From: Gigaspora margarita
Lineage: Eukaryota; Glomeromycota; Glomeromycetes; Diversisporales; Gigasporaceae
NCBI GenBank assembly: GCA_009809945.1
Contig: WTPW01000328.1
Span: 9,643 to 73,642, forward strand
Reading direction: 5' to 3'
Length of the DNA stretch: 64,000 bases
Part shown: positions 11,743-22,494 of the stretch, one piece after another
Position numbering within the stretch: the stretch's first letter is position 1
Layout of the letters: each line of letters begins with the position of its first letter
Position numbers and translations under genes: made by a program
The notes under the pieces: generated by a model
What the model was told of the DNA's origin: nothing
Database searches by the model: none
What the model saw: only the letters and a program-made list of their open reading frames with translations

Positions 11743-11967
11743 TAGGGTTCCTCAAATTCAAATCAATTCAATTATTGGTCCAATTTGAATTTGATTTGGA
11801 TTTGAATTTTTAATAGTAATTTTTAAATCAAATCAAATATTTGTCAAATCAAATCAAATTTGATCATATTTGAATTTGATCAAATCAAATATAGTCAAAT
11901 TTGAATTTGAATTCGATCAAATATTTGATTCAAATATTTGAATATCAAATCAAATTGCAGAACCCTA
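11743..11967. mobile_element. MITE with TAGGGTTC ends and CAAATTTGA-type interior
   Basis: Terminal inverted repeats TAGGGTTC (11743) and GAACCCTA (11960-11967) enclose about 210 bp made almost wholly of variants of CAAATTTGAATTTGA. Flanks TTAAAAAA and TTTAAAAA resemble an 8-bp target duplication but are AT-rich and inexact. The ends fit the hAT terminal consensus YARNG. It would be an insertion in the pogo-like element. Confidence 0.55.
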
Positions 11968-12119
11968 TTTAAAAATAGTTGATAACCATAGATTATATAA
12001 TTTTGCAAAGCATAATGAAGTGCTAAATGCCTAATAATTGTATTTAATTTTCAAATGATCTTTAAATATTTTATTATTTATTAGAATTTATAAAATATAA
12101 GAGATTTTAATGATAACCT

Positions 12120-12630
12120 TAATTGAGATAAAAAAATTTGCATAGTACTTAATGAGTACAAAAATCCCACTGGCCATAAATGTCCTAGTATAAATAGACT
12201 AATAGAAAGTTATAAAATTCCTAGAACTACTTTTTGCTATGCAATTAACAATGATAGTTCTCTGAATTGTTAGCCCATCTACTATTCTAACAAAATATAA
12301 AGAACCCAACTCATGGGATATTGCATTAATATGCAAAAGCTAAGGTTCAGTCTAACTTGGTCTGGTGTCAACCATTGTATAATGGAAATAATGCGAAGTA
12401 ACAAAATACTACATCCATTTGGTAATAACGGACCAGGTTGAAATTAGTAAACATGTTTTATGAAAGATTATCATAAACTTTTATTTTGTGTCCTTTAAGA
12501 GTTATTCAAAGCTTGAGCACAAAGAGCAAATGCAGTTATCATTAAAAACCATTTTGATAAATTAAAACAAATAATTGATAAAAATTTACTTATTGCTATA
12601 CAAATATGAAACATGGATGAAACCAGGTTT
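12120..12630 (+). pseudogene. Pogo/Tigger transposase, N-terminal piece
   Basis: The + frame contains PSINRLIESYKIPRTTFCYA near 12160-12225, matching the psq-type helix-turn-helix that opens pogo transposases. Later come NHFDKLKQIIDKNLL near 12550 and NMDETRF at 12610-12630. NMDET holds the first catalytic Asp of the DDE_1 domain, and the reading continues as VLV across the target duplication. Several stops and frame changes interrupt it. The gene is cut immediately after NMDETRF-VLV by the hAT insertion and resumes at 19974. Confidence 0.8.
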
Positions 12631-12689
12631 GTTCTTGTTAAAGCTGCAAACATTTAGAATCTTGAGGGGTAGCTACCCTCAGCACAACG

Positions 12690-12925
12690 ACTATAGCATA
12701 CGGCACATTTTGCCATATAGGTAGAATTGCTATATGCCGTATAAATATTGTATGCCGTATAAATATTGTATGCCGTATAAATATTGTATGCCGTATAAAT
12801 ATTTTATGCTGTATAAATATTGTATACTGTACACCGTATAAATATTGTATGCCATATAAAGATATGCCGTATAAGTATTATATCCTGTATTATATCCTGT
12901 ATAAATATTATGATATCCTGTATAA
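12690..12925. repeat. Left subterminal repeat array of the hAT element
   Basis: About seven copies of an 18-bp unit GTATAAATATTGTATGCC, exact at first and diverging rightwards, preceded by ACTATAGCATACGGCACA at 12689-12706. The GTATGCC core is the reverse complement of the GGCATAC core repeated near the right end. These are likely transposase-binding sites. Confidence 0.8.
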
Positions 12926-13145
12926 AAATAGAATTATAGATGTTAATTCAACTAATATTCTACTTTAATATATATTTAATAATATATATTCTACTATCCA
13001 ATCTAAAATCTGCTACCAGTACGAATTGAACGGATTAAATTTTTTTTATATAACAATGGTGGTGATAAAAATACTTAAAAAATAAATTAAAATGAGTATA
13101 TAATACTTATTAAAATATATAAATTTTCATTAAAAATTTTTTAAA

Positions 13146-13370
13146 AAATAACGCTCCATTATTCTAAAATATAGACACTGTTAAGCAATTGAGTAAAGTT
13201 TTTTAATGAATTATTATGCAAATTATGGAGAAGATTTCAAAATATCATATCTTATATAATACAGTCATAAAAAATTGGTAAAATCACATAACTTAATATT
13301 AATTTATTAAAAGTTTTACTCAGTTGTTCAACAGAGTATATATTTTAGAAAAATGAAGAGCTTTTTTTAT
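13146..13370. mobile_element. MITE with ~70-bp inverted arms, inside the hAT element
   Basis: The left arm (TAACGCTCCATTATTCTAAA, then TTGAGTAAAGTTTTTTAATG) is matched in inverse by the right arm (TTTATTAAAAGTTTTACTCA, then TTTTAGAAAAATGAAGAGC). The centre is about 80 bp of AT-rich sequence. TA at the left edge hints at a Tc1/mariner-type insertion, but the ends are not exact enough to be sure. Confidence 0.6.
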
Positions 13371-13474
13371 TAATTTAAAAATATTTTAGCAATATTTTGG
13401 TTCAAAATTAAAAGCAGAATTATGATATCTGATCAATCAAATTATCGAATTTTGATGATCTTTGGCGAAAACCT

Positions 13475-13745
13475 TGAAAAATACAAAAAACGGCAGCCAA
13501 AACCTACCTTGGTGTGTTAATTAAAAATGTCAGAAAGGCAAAATCTAAGATGGCCCTAACCCTAAAGTTAATTTGATAAAATATTTTATAAGAATCTGCT
13601 CTGCTTTAGGCATCCTCCAAAAAACAAAAAAAAAAAAAAGCAAGAACAAAAAATGGCTGTCCAAACCTGTCTTGGGGCATTAATAAAAAATGCTGGGAAG
13701 GTAATTTTGCCTATATGTCTGTCCTAACCCTAATCCTGACCCTAA
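13475..13745. repeat. Diverged direct duplication (~90-bp copies, ~165-bp spacing)
   Basis: The phrases CCAAAACCTACCTTGG (about 13498) and CCAAACCTGTCTTGG (about 13662) are followed by matching TTAATTAAAAATG/TTAATAAAAAATG and by CCTAACCCTAA-type runs near 13555 and 13729. No coding function is seen. It lies in the 5' non-coding part of the hAT element. Confidence 0.55.
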
Positions 13746-13759
13746 TGCTGAACAGTCTC

Positions 13760-14848
13760 TAACACTAATTTTAACTAAAATTCCAAAAAATCACGTGGGT
13801 ACATGACTTTAGCCATCTCCCTTATTTCTTTCAAAAAATCATGAGAAGGATCAGACAAGGTCTTGGGTCTGAGATACTAAGTGATTCACAAGTTTTTATA
13901 TCATTTTTATCCATTTGTTTAATCTTATAATTTTTAATATTGTTTAAACTTTCGAATGAAATCCATTCAATTGAATGTTATATTCTCAGTTATAAGTTGA
14001 ACCCATTTAATACAATCATCAACATATCATTTTCGCCTGTTCATCTTTGAATCTTTACATTAGAATCACATGTGTTACTATTCTCGATAAACTTCCCGAG
14101 TTGTATATGAATGTAACGACTGAGACAAAAACTATTCCTGTTTTGTAAGTTGTATACAGCCCAGCGAAATTAATACTACAAGTGAAGTTTAGCAAATTCC
14201 CACCACTGTGAAGGGTCGAGAAAAGCAATTTTTCTAGTAGAGATTAAGACAACTCACTGAACAAAAAAATACCAGGTGGAACAAAAAATTTTGTTAATAC
14301 CATTTTTGTTAGCAACCTCTAAGAATGTCAATACAAAATTTTTCTGTCATTCTCCTTTGGTTTTAGTTGGCTCTTTATTATTTTTAATGGTTTCTAAAAA
14401 CAAAAGATAACTGTCTTTTTCGGTAGAGGGTAATTGTTTTTTTTCCACAATTAATAACTGATACTTGCTTTAATTTTGGGGATGTAAAATGAAAAAAAAA
14501 TGTTATACTTCTTTGGGACTGCTTTTGACTTTTAGTCTATAGAAGAAGTAAATTCTACTGGCATTTTTCAAAAAAAAAACTTTTACAATAGATTTTTATA
14601 ACTGTTTCTGTTATGGTACTGTATATAGAGTATAATTATAATCTCATAAGTATAATTCAAAGAAACTTCGTATATGAGGTATATGAGTCAATTAATTGGA
14701 TCATCGCTAGTTTTTTTAGTCTTGATATAAATACTATATATTGCAGGTATTGTATAATTTATATAGATTAATGTTGTAATATGTATTCACCTGCATCTAT
14801 ATTTAATCAAACATTATCTAAATAAAGTTTATCATTTTTTTTTTAGAA
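13760..14848. other. hAT 5' non-coding region
   Basis: About 1.1 kb of AT-rich sequence between the internal repeats and the transposase start. A poly-T run ending in AG (14836-14847) directly precedes the ATG, which suggests a splice acceptor and an untranslated first exon upstream. No other gene is seen. Confidence 0.45.
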
Positions 14849-17432
14849 ATGGAAGAAAGTTCACGAAAAAGAAGTTTAGGTGAAATAGAAGAAATTGAAG
14901 ATAGTTCTGAGTCAGAAGAAGAAAACACAGCAACTAACAGTCCTGATACACCAAATTTAACCAAAAATAAAAGAGTTAGACAGTTTTCTGAAATATGGGA
15001 TTATTTTATTAAAGGTGCAGAAAAAGTCACGGTCATTATGAGGCTACCTGTTATTATTGTCGTCCTAAAAATTCCTGGGCCAGAGGAAAACCAGCAAAAC
15101 TAGAAGCACATTTAGCAAATGAGTGTCCAACTTGTCCTGAAAATATATCACGATATTGGCAAAAAAAAGTAGCAGAAAGAAAATCAAATTATATTCGTCA
15201 AAAAAAAAATTCTATACCTGTTTCACAAGCATCAATAACATCTCATTTTTCATCAGATCATCCATTACCAAAAGCTACAATTAATCGACTTGATCAAAAA
15301 ATAACTAAAGCCTGGATAATGGCAGGAATTCCGTTTGATGTGATTGAAATTCTGTTTATTATAGATATGTTTAAAGAATTTCTGCCTGCATATAATCCAC
15401 CATCAAGAGGAACTTTATCAGAAAGATTACTAGATGAAGAGGTAGCACAAATAAATTGTGCAATTAATAAAGAAATAGATAAAGCTGATCATTTAACTTT
15501 AGGTTAGTATACATATAATTTATTTTATATATTATTATATACATATGCATATATTATAATTTTTATTTAATATAATAATTTATACTGTTTAATAAAAAAA
15601 GCCTTGAACAGCTGGACATCCCCTACAATGGAATCTATTTATAATTATATTGTTACGACTGATACCAGAAAAGAATATCTCATTGGCCTAAAAGACTACT
15701 CTTCAAATTCTCATATGGGTGAATTTTTGACAAACGAAATTTCAGATATTGTTGAAAAACTCAGTTCGGATAAGTTTGCAGCCATAGTAACTAATGCGGC
15801 ATCAAACTGTAATTTAGCATGTCAGAAAATACAAGAAATGTATCCACATATCTGGAATGTTAGATGTGCTGCGCATGCAGTTAACCTTATTGCTTCCGAT
15901 TTGGTTAAATTGGACAATTTAAAAAAGCTAATTGTTAATTGTGGAAAAATTAATAGCTTCTTTAATTCTTCTCATTTAAGCCATTCGCTACTTGTTAAAG
16001 GATTTACAGATATGAAAATCAAGGGTGGTGGTCTAAAAGTTTGGGTAAAAACTCGCTGGGGGTCTTTATACTTTACTACAGATTCTATACTTCGTGCAAG
16101 GCCGGTATTTGATTGGGTAAGTATAAATTAAGTTATATATATATTTTTTTAAAAATTATAATTAATAATTTTTTTTTTAGTTACTTTCTGAGCATAAAGA
16201 ATCAATTACTAATCAAGAAATAGCCAATTTAATAGCTAATGAAGATTTTTTTACTATGTGTCAATTAGTACGTTCTGTATGGCAACCCATTAAGGAAGTA
16301 ATCTATGCATTAGAAACTAATAAAGCCACATTAGCTGATTGTTTTGCATAACTAATCGAGCTGGCCATAGCTATTATACATTTACCTGAAATAAATACTT
16401 TCAAGATTCCTGCAATGCATATTTTTAATCGACGATATGAAGAATTTTTATACCCACTTTATATTTTAGCTTATTTCATTCACCCACAATATCGAGGTAT
16501 GAACCTGTTTAATTAAATTAAATAAATTACCAAAAGATACAATATTAATAATATTATAATCCTTTTATATAACTATAAAGGCAAGTTTGTATTATTTATT
16601 TTTAATATTGTTACGGATTACAATGAAATTTCTATTTACTGCTCAAAACCCGCTTATCTTGTTTATTATAAATTCTACTTTTAAAAAAATTTTTTATTTT
16701 AACCCGATTTTATTTATTAAAAATTTATTTAATTTATTAATTTTAGGAAAAGGTCTAAATGATAACAGTTTTCACAAAGCAGCTCTTNCAGCCATTGAAA
16801 TTTGGCAAAGTCTTGGACATACANNGTCAGAAAGTAATGAACTAGTTGCACTTATGCNAAGATTTGAAGCAAAAATACCTCCTTTTGATCTTCCCTATGT
16901 TTCAGGCAAAGATACTCCAAAAATTTGGTGGGGATCTTTTAAAAAACAACCTCATTTACCTGAACTAGCCCTTAGGATTTTTTCCATTAATCCTACGCAA
17001 GCGAATTGTGAGCGAAATTTTTCTATACTAAAATGGATTTTAGGTGATCGTCGAACAAGTTTGGATATAAACAAGTTAGAAGGAATGTCAAAAATTAAAT
17101 CTTATTATACGGCTAATATTCAGCGCGAGTTAAACTTTTTTAGTAAAGAACTAACAGAGGCTGATCTCTGAGATGTATGCAATATGTCTTCGGTTGGTAA
17201 AATCATGGACTATAATGAAGATCAAACAGATGCCAATAATGAACCTTTATTAGAAGATATGTTTAACGATTCTACAACACTATTAATTGGGGAAATTTGT
17301 GACTTGAAAACTGAAGAAATTTCAGAGTCTTTCGTAGTAAATACTGTTCAAGCCGATTCTCTTGATAATTTGGATTACGATCCATGTGATATGTTAAATA
17401 ATTTTTTAAAACATGAAAAACAAAGATTGTAG
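14849..17432 (+). pseudogene. hAT transposase gene (BED finger, DUF659-like, hATC), lightly damaged
   Basis: The start gives a Ser/Glu-rich head, then a BED zinc finger (FSEIWDYFIKGAEK, then TCYYCRPKNSW and HLANEC). A one-base loss in the A-run at about 15021-15025 shifts frame; the frame starting 15025 continues to about 15502. Likely introns: donor GTTAGT at 15503 to acceptor near 15601; GTAAGT at 16117 to TTTTAG near 16180; GTATGA near 16498 to TTTTAG near 16746. The catalytic core includes AAIVTNAASNCNLACQK and RCAAHAVNLIASDLVK. The hAT dimerisation motif is ANCERNFSILKWILGDRRTS near 17010-17060. In-frame stops occur at about 16350 (TAA) and 17169 (TGA); an acidic tail continues in the same frame to 17432. 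With only about three lesions it is a recent casualty. Confidence 0.88.
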
Positions 17433-18157
17433 TATAGTTTATACACTCGATTTAGTAATAACATTCTAAAGATTTAATAAATATTTCTAGAATATAATCC
17501 TTGAAAAAACCAGAAATGGTCTAACGAATATTGGAGAAAAGAATAAAACCAAATATGACCTGCAAAAAAATTTTATAACTTTTTTGGTCTGGTCCGTAGC
17601 TAATGCAAACTTATAACATTTTCAGTTTAAAAAAAACTTTCAATTTCAACAATTAGAATGATGAAGTTTTTTTTGATTTATATATATATGTTGTGTGTAC
17701 TATACGCATTTTCATTATACTGCAGTATAAATCGCATTTTCAGGTATTTGGCGTTAGAACAGCTTACATTTAGGATGCTGTATTTAAGTCGTTTAAATCG
17801 AATTAAGGTGAAAAAAATGTGTATATCGATACAAACCGTTTGAAATATCTAGAATTAGTGGGAATGAAGTTTCCGCTTGAACATCAATTAAGATCCGTGA
17901 TCTTGATTTAGAAAGGTATTATCAGAATCAATTCCAGAAAAATTTCAAAATTTCCTGACGCCCCGCTTATTTATGTCATTAATGCATCATTAATGTAACT
18001 ATAGTATACAATAACAATTAAGGGTGATGATTATGATTACGTATTGAACATGATCGGTTGTTTTTAAAATGTACTGTACATTTAATAAGGTTTATTTTAC
18101 ATATTCTGATATCAGATAGTTTTCTTGTTCAAATTAATTAAATCTTTTTTAATAGAT
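17433..18157. other. hAT 3' non-coding region, no gene seen
   Basis: AT-rich sequence between the transposase and the acetyltransferase fragment. A short sequence near 17720 (ACTGCAGTATAAATCGCA) recurs imperfectly near 18770. No recognisable gene. Confidence 0.45.
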
Positions 18158-18611
18158 TCACAATTGTACACTTTCTAAATTTGATTGATTAATCGCAACG
18201 ATTAATTCAGAATGACTTAATGGTGTAAGATATTTATCTTCAACTTTAAATTTGATCTCTTTATGAGAATAAATTTTCCAACCTAATCTAGAATAAAAAT
18301 TAGGTCCAATTTCAGAGTATAAGTATGAAAACAGTATAACCTTTTTTTCAATGCTTAGGAGGAGTGAATAACGCAGTGATGCAATAACCAATTACTTCTT
18401 GAATTTGTTCAGATAATAATGTTATTAAGGTTTGATGTTTGTATGTTTCGCATTGTGAAAGAATTGTTGATTCAGGGTCAATTGATAAATTGCATTCTTT
18501 TGAAACTAGAATCCAAACTTTAAGAATTTCAGAACTAAATTCATTATTAGCAAGTATCTGTTCACGTTCTACGTATTCATTCAAGATCGACAATGAATAA
18601 CCCCAACTCAT
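18158..18611 (-). pseudogene. LYC1-like GNAT N-acetyltransferase fragment carried by the hAT
   Basis: The minus strand starts MSWGYSLSILNEYVEREQI at 18611 and continues through KVWILVSKECNLSIDPES, CETYKHQTLITLL and EVIGYCITALFTPPKH. A second block, 18391-18158, gives VILFSYLYSEIGPNFYSRLG, the conserved C-terminal half of LYC1-type lysine acetyltransferases. Such enzymes acetylate lysine using acetyl-CoA. Between PPKH and VILFSYLY about 25-30 residues are missing, including the glycine-rich CoA-binding loop expected there, and a stop and frame change separate the blocks. It lies wholly within the hAT inverted repeats on the opposite strand to the transposase, so capture of a host gene is the simplest reading. 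Confidence 0.7.
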
Positions 18612-19250
18612 ATATGAAATGTGATTAGTGCTGTTATTTAATAAAAAATAAAACCCAATTTTAAAAAAAAATTATAACAATGGTTGCATTAGTCATAACA
18701 GAAATAATTGTTATATACTGATATACCATTGATTATAGTGATAATTATGATAATTATCGAGAACCGTTATACTACAGTATAAATCACATCCAACAAAAAA
18801 AACAAAGCAAAGAATGGCAAGATTATGAACGATTATTTGGCAAAGTTTCCAACCAGCATGTTCAAAATTGGTCGGGTCACGTCTCATTGAATTGCGACAT
18901 GATCCGGAGATCCCATGTAATATTCTTGTATAATATCTGTGTAGGAGGTTAATACTATACAAGAATTCAACCTGTCGATATAAGTATGGTTCCGCTCTAG
19001 GATCCAAAGATGGAGGTTGAAAAAAGTTATCATATTTTTTTACAACTGCGAAAGATCGCGAAGTCCTGCAAAACAGTAATCTAGATTACCCTATAATAAC
19101 CTGTAATAGCACATTTGAAAAATTCGTATATGAAACTACATGCAAAATACGTTTTCCTTATTTTTTTTAAAAAAAATTTTGCTTAAAGCTACAGGATTTT
19201 AGAAAAACTTACAAAATGGCCCAAGCTTTTCACAAAGCGAAATTGACAGT
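18612..19250. other. Unassigned hAT interior
   Basis: Directly upstream of the acetyltransferase fragment. Short open frames on both strands around 18711-19007 have no recognisable family. It could contain the fragment's former promoter if the capture was genomic. Confidence 0.35.
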
Positions 19251-19502
19251 GTGAGCAACTTCCTATTACCAAGTTCTCTACCCCATAACCAATCTTCTGA
19301 AGTTTTCTGTTCACCTCCTATATTTGAACTGGACATTCCAGTTCCAACCTTCGCTTTGCAACGTCGAAATGCAATAGTGGAAGCTTGTATTGGAGGCTTC
19401 AAATTCAGAAGTAGGTGTGCATTTTTCTTTATCAAGTATGTTGCAATTATTAAACAGTGTTATGAACCTAAATCTCTTGATACCTTATTACATATTAATT
19501 GA
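19251..19502 (+). CDS. Short open frame of unknown function (83 codons)
   Basis: The predicted peptide (FCSPPIFELDIPVPTFALQR and FRSRCAFFFIKYVAIIKQCY) has a less AT-biased composition than its surroundings, but no recognised domain. A start at 19251 is the first ATG. It lies inside the hAT element and overlaps an opposite-strand frame of similar length, so coding status is doubtful. Confidence 0.2.
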   Translation: MSNFLLPSSLPHNQSSEVFCSPPIFELDIPVPTFALQRRNAIVEACIGGFKFRSRCAFFFIKYVAIIKQCYEPKSLDTLLHIN

Positions 19503-19721
19503 TTAAAATATATTCTACGTATTTTTTTAAAAGCAAACAATTACCAATTAGGCTTTTTTTCTTCTTCTGGCTTATTTGCTTTTTACCCTGTGCAGGATCG
19601 TCTATGTATTGAGTTTGAAGGTTTTGAAGTTTAAAAATATCTCATTAATGCTGTAATGCGCGTGATATAATTTTTAAAGAATCATGCGCACGCATGACCC
19701 CTATCTCTATTTGTACACAAT

Positions 19722-19925
19722 ATTACTATAGCATACGGCACACTATTCTGCTGCTATATACTATATAATAACTACTTTACGGCATACTACATTTCTCATA
19801 GCACACTATCTTGATACTATCTACTACATAGTAACTACCTTACAATATACTACAGTTCTCACGGCATACTACTTAACAGCAATATGATCCTGAGGTAGTA
19901 CAACCCCTGCATCATAGCCATTATG
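19722..19925. repeat. Right subterminal repeats of the hAT element
   Basis: ACTATAGCATACGGCACA (about 19728) is followed by spaced variants of TTACGGCATACTACA (about 19781, 19858) and ATAGCACACTATCTTG-like units. The ACGGCATAC core mirrors the GTATGCCGT core of the left array, giving inverted subterminal symmetry. Confidence 0.8.
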
Positions 19926-19973
19926 TCGTAGATAGTCACTACCTTAATAAATGTTTGCAGCTTTAGTTCTTGT

Positions 19974-21185
19974 ACCAAAGTTGAAAAAGGTTATTGCAAA
20001 AAAAAGATGCACACCAAGTTCATAAAATCATGCATGGAAATTCACATAAACATATTTCTGTTGCCCTATAATTTTAGCTGCTGGGTCATACATTCTACCC
20101 TTAATTATTTATAAAGGTGTTCATGTAATTCCTAACTTGTTAGAAAGTGCACCTCTAGGAACTGTAATAGGTTTTACAAGTACTGGTTATATGTACGAAA
20201 AACTTTTTTACATGTATCTTAACTATTTTAACAATTCTATCCCACCTACTTGCCCCGTTTTACTAATAGTTTGTGGTCACAAAAGCCACATAAGCTACAC
20301 AAGTATCAAATTTTGCTGTGCAAATAGAATTCTTCTTTATGCACTGCCTTCTCATACAACACATGTTCTACAGCCTTTTAAACTTCCTTTTGCTAAATTA
20401 AAACATGAATGTGCTAAAGAATTAGACAAATATAAAAACAATAATAATAACAAGATGGTAATCAAGCATACTTTTGCGAGCATTTTTGGCCCAGCTTTCC
20501 TTAAAACCTATATCCTATCTGCCATTTGTAATGCCTACAAAAGCACAGGAATATGGCCATTTAATCCTAATACTATTAGTCCAGATTGCTTGGACCCTTT
20601 TTTGGCAAAAAAGCGATTCGATATCATACCTTCATCTTCCTCACAACAAGCTGAGTCACCCCTATTACCTTTGAATAACATTTAAATATATTACTTTCAC
20701 AATTTTCTACTTATCCATATTGCCCTTGCCTTACTCATTCGATTGCTGTCCTATTAGAGAAAGAAAATGAAATTCTTTTAAATGAAAATAATTTGCTTAA
20801 AAGCAAAATGAAATGTTAAAGATTCAATTTGCAGCATTAAATGAAGAATTAGAAACTTATAAGAATCCGAGATGTGTTCTCTACGTTCTGCTCTTAAGTA
20901 CCCAGTTTCTCAAGTTTCGTGATCTGAATCTCAAAATGCTTCTTTAGATCTAAACGAATCTGAGCCACCTTCCCCAAAAAAGAAAGACTCTTCTGTTTGC
21001 TCAGCTTTTTACTTCTGAGAAAAGTTGGCAGCAGCTACAAATGGTGAATAAGAAAGCAGAAAAAAAGATCGCAGAATCCAACTAAAAAAAGGAAGAATAA
21101 GAGTGAAAAAAGTAAGAACAAAAGTGAAAAAAGCAAGAAAAGGAAGAAAGTAAGAAAAAGAAAACAGTCTAAATATTAATAAATA
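19974..21185 (+). pseudogene. Pogo/Tigger transposase, C-terminal piece
   Basis: Reading resumes right after the hAT duplication with VPKLKKVIAKKRCTPSS, then AAGSYILPLIIYKGV and, in the open block 20137-20685, LLIVCGHKSHI, where the usual DGHxSH catalytic Asp is Cys. LPSHTTHVLQP follows, the classic DDE_1 block, and AICNAYKSTGIWPFNP. Beyond 20685 a leucine-patterned coiled coil (LEKENEILLNENNLLKSK) and a Lys-rich tail to about 21185 complete the family's usual C-terminus. Several stops lie at 20015-20080 and after 20685. The missing Asp and the hAT split make the gene dead. Confidence 0.85.
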
Positions 21186-21481
21186 ACTGAATATAAAAGG
21201 TAGAAAAAGTTAAATAAATAAATAAATAGAATAAAATATGAAAAAAAATTTTTTGTATAAATTTTTAAAATTGGCCACAATACTCCTCTCTAAAATTCAG
21301 TTTTGTATTTATTTTATGAACTGATTATTTATGCCCAAAAATATCTATGATATAATGATCTTTTTTACTTTAATTTAAACTATATTGAGTGTAGTTTAAA
21401 TAGAAATTGTTATATAAAAATTTTGTATATAGAACAAAAAGTTCTATTAGTAGCAATTTTAACCTGGCCACAATATCCCCA

Positions 21482-21795
21482 TCGCCCTTATATTTTAATT
21501 TTCTGTAGTGCTTATACTACAATTTTAGTATCTATACCAATAATTTAGTATTTATGCTACAAATTTAGCGTTGATGCTATAAATTCAGCTTGATGTGAAA
21601 AGTTAGCATCAATGTGAAATTAAATACATTGCACTTTTCCTCACCATATACAATTCTTTTATTGTATAACTAATTATTTCTATCATAAGAATTAATATCT
21701 TACTTATTTAAAACTACTATCAAATTTTAGTGCATGACAACATATAGATAAAATAATAACAAAATTAAAAAATAAAAGTAATAATATATATAAAC
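21482..21795. repeat. LTR fragment, mutated copy of the 61.5-kb LTR
   Basis: About 310 bp align with 61528-61862: the shared order is AGTGCTTATACTAC/AGCGTTTACGCTAT, TTAGCATCAATGTGAAAT/TTAGCGTCGACGTGAAAT and TGTATAACTAATT. Almost all differences are C to T or G to A in this copy, mostly at CG. It is a fossil fragment, truncated on the left. Confidence 0.8.
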
Positions 21796-22011
21796 TAGAG
21801 GTGCAGCTAAATTGCGGGAAGCGAAATATTTGTAAGTGCATGACGATCACTATAAAAAAGTCTTTTTTATTTTTTTCTTTCTGAATTGCACTAACTAAAT
21901 GTGTTTATGTTATGAAAATTACATGTCAAGAAGCATTTTACATATTTGCACGGGTAAAACAAGTAAAAAGAGCTTCATTAGGGGACCTCCCTATTGCTGC
22001 CAGATTCTGGC

Positions 22012-22190
22012 TTCAATAGGGGTCAATAGGGTATCAATCAGGACATTATTAGTCAATAGCGTACCAATAGGATACCAATAGGGTACCAATAGGGTACCAA
22101 CTATTCAATGGGAACTTTACCGATTGTAGGCTATTTAATCAATAGTTACCAATCAGGAATCAATAGGGTATTAAATCATCAATAGGGTTG
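22012..22190. repeat. Tandem CAATAGGGTAC-type short repeats
   Basis: Variants of a 10-14 bp unit (CAATAGGGTACCAATAGG, CAATAGGGTATCAATCAG) repeat about twelve times. No coding frame follows the period. The sequence just upstream (TTTGCACGGGTAAAACAA, about 21954) recurs near 43457. Confidence 0.7.
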
Positions 22191-22300
22191 TTTTTTACAG
22201 ATTGCAGAACTTTGCTTATAAGCGATGTTATGGTACTATGCATATTATTACATTTTGCAATAGTAAAATGGGTATACAAGTACTGATTGCAAAAAAAATA

Positions 22301-22416
22301 CCGTAAATTCTCGAAATAATGGGCATGGGTGCTATTTTGAACTTTGGCCTGAATTAAGCTTTATTTGGGCCAAAATTCAAAATTGCACCCATGCCCATTA
22401 TTTCAAGAATTTACAG
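22301..22416. mobile_element. Near-palindromic Tc1/mariner-type MITE
   Basis: Inverted arms of about 50 bp: left CCGTAAATTCTCGAAATAAT then GGGCATGGGTGC; right GCACCCATGCCC then ATTATTTCAAGAATTTACAG. TA flanks both ends (22299-22300, 22417-22418), the mariner target duplication. Two of the arm mismatches are CG on the left against TG/CA on the right. Confidence 0.85.
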
Positions 22417-22494
22417 TAAATAAATAAATAAATAAATAAGTAAAGCTTTCGAATGTTTAATTTAAACAAATCTTATTCATTTTTTCATTATTAA

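Larger units (their letters stand above)
12639..19965 (+). mobile_element. 7.3-kb hAT transposon inserted in the pogo transposase gene
   Basis: Perfect 18-bp terminal inverted repeats TAAAGCTGCAAACATTTA (12639-12656) and TAAATGTTTGCAGCTTTA (19948-19965) are flanked by the 8-bp duplication GTTCTTGT (12631-12638 and 19966-19973). The TAAAG start fits the hAT rule YARNG, and the transposase at 14849-17432 is of hAT type. Subterminal GTATGCC motifs on the left mirror GGCATAC motifs on the right, as expected of transposase-binding sites. The size is large for hAT, partly because of a nested MITE and a captured gene fragment. Exact ends and duplication imply an insertion younger than the pogo element. 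Confidence 0.95.
2866..21297 (+). mobile_element. Candidate pogo/Tigger transposon split by younger insertions
   Basis: The two transposase pieces (12120-12630 and 19974-21185) fix the element's presence and strand. Candidate ends are GGAGGGGTATTGTGGCCA near 2873-2890 and its near-inverse TGGCCACAATACTCCTC near 21278-21296. A second similar motif, TGGCCACAATATCCCC, sits near 21465. Removing the nested LINE (7773 bp), hAT (7327 bp) and one MITE leaves about 3.1 kb, a normal size for this group. The pieces are seen; the outer limits are inferred and could instead belong to unrelated copies of the same terminal motif. Confidence 0.5.
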
